Positions 6,601-11,927 of a stretch of DNA of 15,105 nt are shown here, piece by piece (position 1 is the stretch's first letter; each line of letters starts with the position of its first letter). The notes beneath the pieces are model-generated. The model had not been told where the DNA came from. It searched no databases and was given only the letters and a program-made list of their open reading frames with translations. The stretch comes from Clostridiales bacterium (lineage in GTDB: Bacteria > Bacillota > Clostridia > Oscillospirales > Acutalibacteraceae). A program made the position numbers and the translations under genes. The DNA lies in assembly GCA_022791355.1 (NCBI GenBank), contig JAAVYX010000028.1, positions 1-15,105 of the forward strand, written 5' to 3'.

Positions 6601-8235
6601 CTACGCCGGGACCTTGCCCGCAAAGGAAAAATCCACCCGGCCGCCTGCGCGGACGGTTACGTCCAGCAGCCGCTCGGACAGGGCGTAGGCGCTGGAGCTG
6701 AAGAAAATAGGGGTCAGACCGGTGTAGTCCAGCAGCTTTTCCTCAGCCTGGGCCGCAAGGGCGGCCAACTCCTCGGTCGACTTTCCGCCGGTCATCTGGT
6801 CGACGGTCGCGTTAAAGGAAGCGTCCTTGAACCCGGCGTAGGGACCGTCGGAGGTCGAGAACTGCCGGAAGAAGGACTGGACGGTGTTGTCCTTAGCCGA
6901 GAAGGGGATCAGAGCGATTTGGTATTCCCCGGCGGTGACGGCGTCCAGCAGCTTGGTTCTGCTTCTGGCCTCCATGTTACAGTATAGCCCCATATTCTGC
7001 TGCCACTGCTGGGCAATGACGCTGGCCGCCTCCTTCATCCCCGGCTCGTCGGCATAGAGCAGGGTGACTGTAGGCAGCCGTTTACTTTTCTGGGCCTTGG
7101 CCGTGGCCGACAGGGTCTTGCGGGCTTCATCCGGATTAAAGGGAAATTCGTATGCCGCGGGGTGGGCGGCCCTGTAGGTCTCGCCGCGCAGAGTGAGGCC
7201 GGCGGGAACGTAGCTGTCCGCCCGGGTGAAGTAGCTGGGCAGGGCCGTGGCGGCGACGTTGCGGTTGATAGATTCCCGCAGGGCCTTGCGCATGTCCGCC
7301 GTACCGATGGGCGTGTCCGGGTTGACCGCCACGGCCCAGCAGGCGTCCTCGTAGGCGGTGATGGAAAAGCCCGCGCTTTGCAGGTCGGCTCCCAGAGAAT
7401 AATTGATTTTGCCCCCGTCCAGCGTACCGTCCTTTAAGCGATTCAGACGGTAGAGCAGGTCGGACAGATCCTTGTCCGGGTCCTTGGTCTGCTTTTCCCG
7501 GCCGGTGGCCAGCACAACGGCTACCGGCTTGGCAGGGAATTTACCGGTATATTCCTTGTTGCGGTTTAAACGGATGGAGGACCCCTCCTCCCAGCGGCGC
7601 AGGGTAAAGGAGCCGTTGGCCGCCGCCGTCTCCAGGGACCGGCCGTACATGCCCTTGCACTTGAGGAAAAATGCCTCGTTGCAGGGCATACTCACCCCCA
7701 GGGTCAGCACCATGGGAAAGTCCGGGTCGGGCTCGGTGAGGGTGATGGTCAAGGTGCGTTCGTCCAGGGCCGTTACCGCCAGGGTCTCGAGACCAGCCGC
7801 GCCCGAAAGGACTTCTGTCGCCCCCTGGATGGGGGTGAGCAGGAAGGAGAAGGGGGCCTTGGTCGTCGGGTCCACCGCCCGGCGCAGGCCGAATACGAAA
7901 TCGTCCGCGGTGACAGGGGTCTTTTTATCCTGCCAGACAGCCTGCCGCAGGGTGAAGGTGTAGGTGCGGCCGTCCTCCGACAGGGTGTGGCTTTCGGCCG
8001 CCCCGTCGGTGATATTGCCCTCCTTATCCAGCCGGAAGAGCCCCTCGAACAGGTTGCGGACCATGAGCAGCTCGGTCTCGGCCGAGGCCAGCTGAGGGTC
8101 CAGCGTGACCGGCCGATCCTCCAAACCGTAAACGATGACAGCGTCGGCGGTTTTATCCCCGCCGCAGCCGGCGGCAGAGGTCAAAAGGCAGAGCGACAGA
8201 CAGAGAGCCGCCGCCCGTTTTATCCATTTGTTCAT
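6601..8235 (-). CDS. Peptide ABC transporter substrate-binding lipoprotein (SBP family 5, OppA/DppA-like)
   Basis: Extracellular solute-binding lipoprotein, probably for oligopeptides. The N-terminus has Lys/Arg residues, a hydrophobic core and a lipobox-like SAAGC with Cys24 as the lipid site. The mature part follows the family 5 pattern: YGLEDRPVTLDPQLA, LLMVRNLFEGLFRLD, LSEDGRTYTFTLRQAVWQDKKTPVTADDFVFGLRRAVDP (given here in parts of the typical OppA opening), later TADMRKALRESINRNVAA and FNPDEARKTLS. Length of 544 residues is normal. I chose ATG 8235 (MNKWIK) over 8247 because AGGATGG lies 8 bases upstream and the signal peptide is more typical. No permease or ATPase genes adjoin, so it is an orphan. 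It is preceded by the hairpin array at 8252-8502. Confidence 0.9.
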   Translation of the reverse strand: MNKWIKRAAALCLSLCLLTSAAGCGGDKTADAVIVYGLEDRPVTLDPQLASAETELLMVRNLFEGLFRLDKEGNITDGAAESHTLSEDGRTYTFTLRQAVWQDKKTPVTADDFVFGLRRAVDPTTKAPFSFLLTPIQGATEVLSGAAGLETLAVTALDERTLTITLTEPDPDFPMVLTLGVSMPCNEAFFLKCKGMYGRSLETAAANGSFTLRRWEEGSSIRLNRNKEYTGKFPAKPVAVVLATGREKQTKDPDKDLSDLLYRLNRLKDGTLDGGKINYSLGADLQSAGFSITAYEDACWAVAVNPDTPIGTADMRKALRESINRNVAATALPSYFTRADSYVPAGLTLRGETYRAAHPAAYEFPFNPDEARKTLSATAKAQKSKRLPTVTLLYADEPGMKEAASVIAQQWQQNMGLYCNMEARSRTKLLDAVTAGEYQIALIPFSAKDNTVQSFFRQFSTSDGPYAGFKDASFNATVDQMTGGKSTEELAALAAQAEEKLLDYTGLTPIFFSSSAYALSERLLDVTVRAGGRVDFSFAGKVPA

Positions 8236-8251
8236 ATCGCATTCCATCCTA

Positions 8252-8502
8252 TACGCTTTGCGTAAATTTTTTGTGAGGCCTTGATGGGCTCCTCAAAGAG
8301 GGGCGGCGCTTCCTGCGAGGGGACGAACGTCAAAGGACGTTCGCCTATGCGCGCCTCAAAGTGATGTTCCCGGTTTGGCCAAAGGCCAAACCCCTTTCTG
8401 GCTTCCGGTTTGGCTTTCAGCCAAACCTCTAGGAGCGCCACTTGCGGGAAGCAACGCAGAGGCGCTTTAGCGCCGGGATGTCAGAACAGCCTTCAGCTGT
8501 TC
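8252..8502 (-). repeat. Tandem hairpin array upstream of the peptide-binding lipoprotein gene
   Basis: Seven inverted repeats lie in about 250 bases: tacgc/gcgta at 8252-8264; gctcctc/gaggggc at 8288-8304 (one G-U); cgaacgtc/gacgttcg at 8324-8343; ggtttggcc/ggccaaacc at 8372-8392; ggtttggct/agccaaacc at 8407-8427; ggcgc/gcgcc at 8461-8474; gaacagc/gctgttc at 8484-8502. Loops are short (2-5 bases). Two of the units share a layout: a GAAC...GTTC stem followed after 7-9 bases by cgcctc (8352-8357 and 8510-8515). No coding potential is apparent. If transcribed from the minus strand it would be a folded 5' leader of the lipoprotein mRNA; it may instead be a dispersed palindromic repeat cluster. 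Confidence 0.65.
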
Positions 8503-8568
8503 GTATAGACGCCTCGAACGAAAATCCATATCTATAATCGCTTTTTGCGGATTGTTTACCATAATCTC

Positions 8569-8734
8569 TAAGAACCTGTAAACATAGCAGAGGATGCTGG
8601 AAAGGAGAGAATTTTTCGGCAAGGCAAGGAGATTTTTTCGCCGCCATACTGGCGTATGGCAAGGGAAATCGACACAGTATTGACAAAAAAAGACCGCCTA
8701 GACCGCCTTCAACCGCTATGTATACAAGTTCTTA
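8569..8734. mobile_element. 166-bp imperfect palindrome, MITE-like element
   Basis: The ends are inverted repeats: taagaacctgtaaacatagc (8569-8588) against the complement of 8713-8734, matching at 19 of 22 positions. At the exact centre is a perfect hairpin, gccatac (8643-8649) with loop tggc and gtatggc (8654-8660). Both arms are 81 bases long and carry T-tracts at mirrored places, so the whole element could fold into one long broken hairpin. There is no transposase reading frame and no clear target-site duplication. A non-autonomous mobile element (MITE) fits best. A structured RNA or a long bidirectional transcription boundary are alternatives. Confidence 0.55.
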
Positions 8735-8868
8735 TTATATACCTTATAAGTATACCCGCAAAGAGACGACTTGACAAGTCCCACCTTTGCATTTGTTTTC
8801 CACCGGACAGCTTCTACCAGTCATACAAGAAAATTTTCGCCTGTAGAGCGATCTTTGTTGTAAATAAC
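8735..8868. other. AT-rich gene-free spacer
   Basis: Between the palindromic element and the tetR operators I see no gene and no convincing promoter. A TTGACA at 8771-8776 sits in a small inverted repeat (gactt-gac-aagtc) but has no matching -10. An open frame crosses this stretch from inside the palindrome, with no ribosome site and no protein-like composition. Confidence 0.4.
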
Positions 8869-8893
8869 AAAATATGACTATTAGTCATATTTT
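8869..8893. promoter_or_regulatory. Upstream operator of tetR: TGAC-N5-GTCA palindrome
   Basis: aaaatatgac (8869-8878) and gtcatatttt (8884-8893) form a perfect 10+10 inverted repeat around tatta. It ends three bases before the -35 box. The core TGAC-N5-GTCA is shared with the second palindrome at 8936-8958, as expected for two sites of one TetR-family dimer. Confidence 0.75.
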
Positions 8894-8896
8894 GGG

Positions 8897-8925
8897 TTGA
8901 TTTTTGAGGAGGATGCGCATATAAT
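8897..8925 (+). promoter_or_regulatory. Sigma-A-type promoter of tetR
   Basis: TTGATT (8897-8902), a 17-base spacer and a perfect TATAAT (8920-8925). Transcription would start near 8932, just before the downstream operator. This is the clearest promoter in the window, and it sits between two palindromes, so bound regulator could block both polymerase entry and escape. Confidence 0.85.
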
Positions 8926-8935
8926 AGGGATAACG

Positions 8936-8958
8936 ATAAATGACCGATAGTCATTTAT
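8936..8958. promoter_or_regulatory. Downstream operator of tetR: TGAC-N5-GTCA palindrome
   Basis: ataaatgac (8936-8944) and gtcatttat (8950-8958) form a perfect 9+9 inverted repeat around cgata. It covers the predicted transcription start region and ends 18 bases before the tetR start codon. Centre-to-centre distance from the upstream operator is 66 bp, a little over six helical turns. Confidence 0.75.
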
Positions 8959-8976
8959 TTGAAAGGGGAGAGAAAA

Positions 8977-9576
8977 ATGGCGGGGAAGGCCGAGCAAAAC
9001 AAACTGGAGAAAAAGGAGAACTTGGAGCAGGCGGCTTACGAGCTTTTTTCTGAAACCAGCTTCGATAGTACCTCCATCGACCAGATCGTGCGCCGGGCCA
9101 ATGTGGCCAAGGGGACCTTTTATCTATATTTCAAGGATAAGCATCAGATTTTACGGAGTATCGTCATCAAGCACAGCGCCGGTCTGCTGCGCGAGGCCCT
9201 GCGGCAGGCTGAGACGGCGGGACTGCCCAATCACGCGGAAATGGTTGTCTTTGTGGCCGACTATATGATCGATTATCTGCGCCGGCACAAGCCTCTGCTC
9301 AAGATCATAACCAAAAATCTGTCCTGGAGTCTGCTGGATCAAACCGTTCGGGAGGCGCAGTACGAGGATATCCGTCGGATCCTGGAACGGTACACGGCGG
9401 ATATGGCCGCCGCCGGGTATGGTGAGGAGGAGGCCTTCCGCCTGCTTTTTATGGTTATAGAGCTGGTTTCTACCGTCTGTTACTCGGCGGTTGTTTTGGA
9501 ACAGCCCGCGGGACTCGACGAGATGAAGCCGCTGCTGTTTACCGCCATACGGCGGATGCTGGCGCCCAAGGTCTAG
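8977..9576 (+). CDS. TetR/AcrR-family transcriptional regulator
   Basis: A 199-residue repressor-type regulator. The N-terminal helix-turn-helix is clear: AAYELFSETSFDSTSIDQIV, then RRANVAKGTFYLYFKDKHQI (about 19-58), with the GTFYLYFKDK recognition region that defines the family. The C-terminal helices (about 70-195) would form the ligand pocket and dimer face; their sequence does not reveal the ligand. I start it at ATG 8977, with GGGGAG about 6 bases upstream; an in-frame TTG at 8959 falls inside the operator. It probably represses its own promoter and, by readthrough or distant control, the MMPL exporter downstream. A terminator follows directly. Confidence 0.93.
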   Translation: MAGKAEQNKLEKKENLEQAAYELFSETSFDSTSIDQIVRRANVAKGTFYLYFKDKHQILRSIVIKHSAGLLREALRQAETAGLPNHAEMVVFVADYMIDYLRRHKPLLKIITKNLSWSLLDQTVREAQYEDIRRILERYTADMAAAGYGEEEAFRLLFMVIELVSTVCYSAVVLEQPAGLDEMKPLLFTAIRRMLAPKV

Positions 9577-9577
9577 A

Positions 9578-9598
9578 GGGGAAAGATTCCCCGTTTTT
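9578..9598 (+). terminator. Intrinsic terminator after tetR
   Basis: ggggaa (9578-9583) pairs with ttcccc (9587-9592) across aga, followed by g and five T, then g and more T. It starts one base after the tetR stop. Because no clear second promoter is found before the exporter gene, it may be a partial terminator setting the ratio of regulator to exporter. Confidence 0.7.
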
Positions 9599-9793
9599 GT
9601 TTTAAGTTGAGCGTCAGGTATCGCAGCGGTTCGCTTGTTCTTTTGATTGGCTGGGATTGAGGCTTCGAGCCGTACGATCAAGGAATGGAGAAACAACAAA
9701 AAGAAATCTGGCGCGCCCCATTTGTATGTCAAAAATCCATAGAGACCCTTCGTCCATGGATAAAATATCAATATTTTTAGGAGATGATGCACC
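9599..9793. other. Spacer between tetR and the MMPL exporter
   Basis: No gene is visible. Near the exporter start are two inverted repeats: atccat/atggat (9735-9740 with 9756-9761) and aaaatat-ca-atatttt (9762-9777). The TGAC-N5-GTCA operator of the tetR promoter is not repeated here. A TAAAAT at 9761-9766 could be a -10 but has no -35 match. AGGAG at 9779-9783 serves the exporter, 10 bases before its ATG. Confidence 0.4.
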
Positions 9794-11905
9794 ATGAAAA
9801 AGCCCGCTCGCTTTATTGTAAAGCACCGGGTGCTGATCCTGGTTACAGCCCTTTTGCTGCTGATCCCTTCGGCTCTGGGCTATCTTGCCACCTATGTGAA
9901 TTACGACATTCTGTCCTACCTGCCGGAGGAAGTGGAGTCCATGCAGGGGCAGGCTCTGTTGGAAAACGATTTTGAGCTGGCCTCTACCGCTATGATCGTG
10001 GTGGACAAAATGGAGCAGCGGGACGTACAGAAGCTCAAAGAAAAAATCGCCGCCGTAGAGGGGGTCAAGCAGGCCCTTTGGGTGGATGATATAGCCGATA
10101 TCACCATCCCCAAGGAGTTGCTCCCGGAGGACTTCCGCAAGTTCTTCTACAGCGACACCGGCACCATGCTGCTGGTCAGCTTCCAGGACACCACGGCGGC
10201 CAAGTCCACCATGGACGCGCTGGATGAGATCCAAAGGCTGACGGGAGAACAGTGCTTTGTGGGCGGTATGGCCGCCATCCTGCACGACACTAAGGCCTTG
10301 GCCGATTCCGAAATGCCTCTGTATATCGTCGTGGCCGTGGCGCTGCTGCTGGCGGTGCTGATGTTAGGAATGGAATCCTGGGTCGTCCCCTTCATATTTA
10401 TCTTGGGCATCGTTTTCCCCATTATCTACAACTTCGGCACCAACATATTCTTAGGACAGATTTCCTACGTCACCAAGGCGCTGGCGGCCGTGTTGCAGTT
10501 AGGGGTGACCATGGACTTCTCCATCTTCCTTTTACATCGGTATTTGGAGGAAAAGGAGAAGCGACCCGACCGGGAGGAGGCCATGGCCCAGGCCATTCAG
10601 GCCACCTTCTCCTCCATCACCGGCAGCTCGGTGACAACCGTTTTCGGCTTCCTCGCCCTGTGTACCATGAGCCTGGCTCTGGGACGGGACATCGGTATAG
10701 TCATGGCCAAGGGGGTGCTGCTGGGGGTTCTCTGTACCCTTACCGTCCTGCCCGCCCTCATTCTTTTCTTTGACAAGCCCATCCAAAAGTACCGCCATAG
10801 AACCCTCATCCGTCCCTTCAGCGAGCGGTTCAGCGGCCGGATCGTCAAACACCGGTGGGTTTATCTGGCCGTCTTTTTGGTCCTTATTGTGCCCTTTGGA
10901 CTGGCCCAGTCCAAGGCCGACGTCTACTACGCCCTGGACGAGACCCTGCCCGCCGACCTGCCCTCCATCGTGGGCACCAACAAGCTCAAGAACGATTTTC
11001 ATATGACCACCACCCATTTTGTGCTGGTGGATGAAAATCTGGAGAGCTATCAGGTCAAGGACATCACCAACCAGATCAGCCGGCTGGACGGGGTGGAACT
11101 GGCCCTGTCCTATGAGGCCTATATTGGCGGCGGCCTGCCCGACGAGATGCAGCCCGCCGCCGTCAAAGACCTTCTTCGAAACGGCGGTAAGGAGATGATT
11201 GTGGTAAACTCGGTCTACCGCGCGGCCAGCGACGAGGAAAACGCCCAGCTGGACGCCATCAACGCCATCATCAAGCCTTACGATCCCACCGCCCTTATCG
11301 CTGGCGAGGGGGCCCTGACCAAGGATTTGATTCAGGTGGCCGACACCGATTTCCGCAATGTCAATATCGCCTCCATCCTTGCCATCTTCCTGGTCATCGC
11401 CCTGCTTTTCAAGTCTGTCTCCATCCCGGTGCTGCTGGTGGCGGCCATCGAGTTCGCCATTACGGTCAACATGGGCATCCCTTATTTCACCGGCAGCTCC
11501 ATCCCCTTTGTGGCCAGCATCGTCATCGGCACCATCCAATTAGGGGCCACGGTGGACTACGCCATTCTCATGACCACCCGCTTTAGGGAGGAACGGCGCA
11601 GGGGAATGGACGCCAAGGCCGCCATGCAGGAATCCATCCACAAATGCTCCTCGGCCATCGTCACCAGCGGCCTGTCCTTCTTCGGGGCCAACATCGGGGT
11701 ATGTTTTATCTCCAAGATGGATTTGATCAAGAGCCTTTGTCTGATGATGGCCCGGGGTGCGCTGATCAGTATGCTGACCATTCTCTTTGTCCTGCCGGCC
11801 ATTCTGATCGTCTGCGATAAGCTGGTCGCCCATACCTCCATCGGCTGGCTGAAAAACAAAAAGAACAAGGAGTCGGTGCAGACCCGGCCGGCCCCTGTCC
11901 AATAA
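9794..11905 (+). CDS. MMPL/RND-superfamily membrane exporter
   Basis: A 703-residue proton-driven transporter of the MMPL type, with the duplicated RND layout: one helix (about 12-32), a large outer loop, five helices (about 176-328), a basic cytosolic linker, then a helix at about 354-372, a second outer loop and five more helices (about 520-690). Each half carries the proton-relay aspartate: D241 in LGVTMDFSIFLLHRY and D588 in LGATVDYAILMTTRF. In MmpL3 both halves have Asp-Tyr; here the first half is Asp-Phe. Family members export lipids, siderophores, peptides or drugs; the cargo here cannot be read. It follows tetR by 217 bases and precedes the secreted repeat protein by 22 bases, so the latter two are surely one operon. 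Confidence 0.93.
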   Translation: MKKPARFIVKHRVLILVTALLLLIPSALGYLATYVNYDILSYLPEEVESMQGQALLENDFELASTAMIVVDKMEQRDVQKLKEKIAAVEGVKQALWVDDIADITIPKELLPEDFRKFFYSDTGTMLLVSFQDTTAAKSTMDALDEIQRLTGEQCFVGGMAAILHDTKALADSEMPLYIVVAVALLLAVLMLGMESWVVPFIFILGIVFPIIYNFGTNIFLGQISYVTKALAAVLQLGVTMDFSIFLLHRYLEEKEKRPDREEAMAQAIQATFSSITGSSVTTVFGFLALCTMSLALGRDIGIVMAKGVLLGVLCTLTVLPALILFFDKPIQKYRHRTLIRPFSERFSGRIVKHRWVYLAVFLVLIVPFGLAQSKADVYYALDETLPADLPSIVGTNKLKNDFHMTTTHFVLVDENLESYQVKDITNQISRLDGVELALSYEAYIGGGLPDEMQPAAVKDLLRNGGKEMIVVNSVYRAASDEENAQLDAINAIIKPYDPTALIAGEGALTKDLIQVADTDFRNVNIASILAIFLVIALLFKSVSIPVLLVAAIEFAITVNMGIPYFTGSSIPFVASIVIGTIQLGATVDYAILMTTRFREERRRGMDAKAAMQESIHKCSSAIVTSGLSFFGANIGVCFISKMDLIKSLCLMMARGALISMLTILFVLPAILIVCDKLVAHTSIGWLKNKKNKESVQTRPAPVQ

Positions 11906-11927
11906 ATTTGTAAAGGAGATAGTTGAT

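Noticed and set aside
8232..8441. A 69-codon open frame on the - strand through the hairpin array
   Set aside because: It reads through four of the perfect stems and into the lipoprotein gene start in another frame. The stems explain the sequence better than coding does, and no ribosome site is present.
8252..8502. CRISPR array
   Set aside because: The units are hairpins of differing sequence and spacing, without identical direct repeats or regular unique spacers, and no cas genes are near.
8771..8799. TTGACA at 8771 as a promoter for tetR
   Set aside because: At the 17-base spacing only tgtttt is found. The TTGATT-17-TATAAT promoter at 8897-8925 is far better placed.
8656..8877. A 73-codon open frame on the + strand upstream of tetR
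   Set aside because: It starts inside the 166-bp palindrome, has no ribosome site, runs through the AT-rich spacer and the upstream operator, and its composition is not protein-like.
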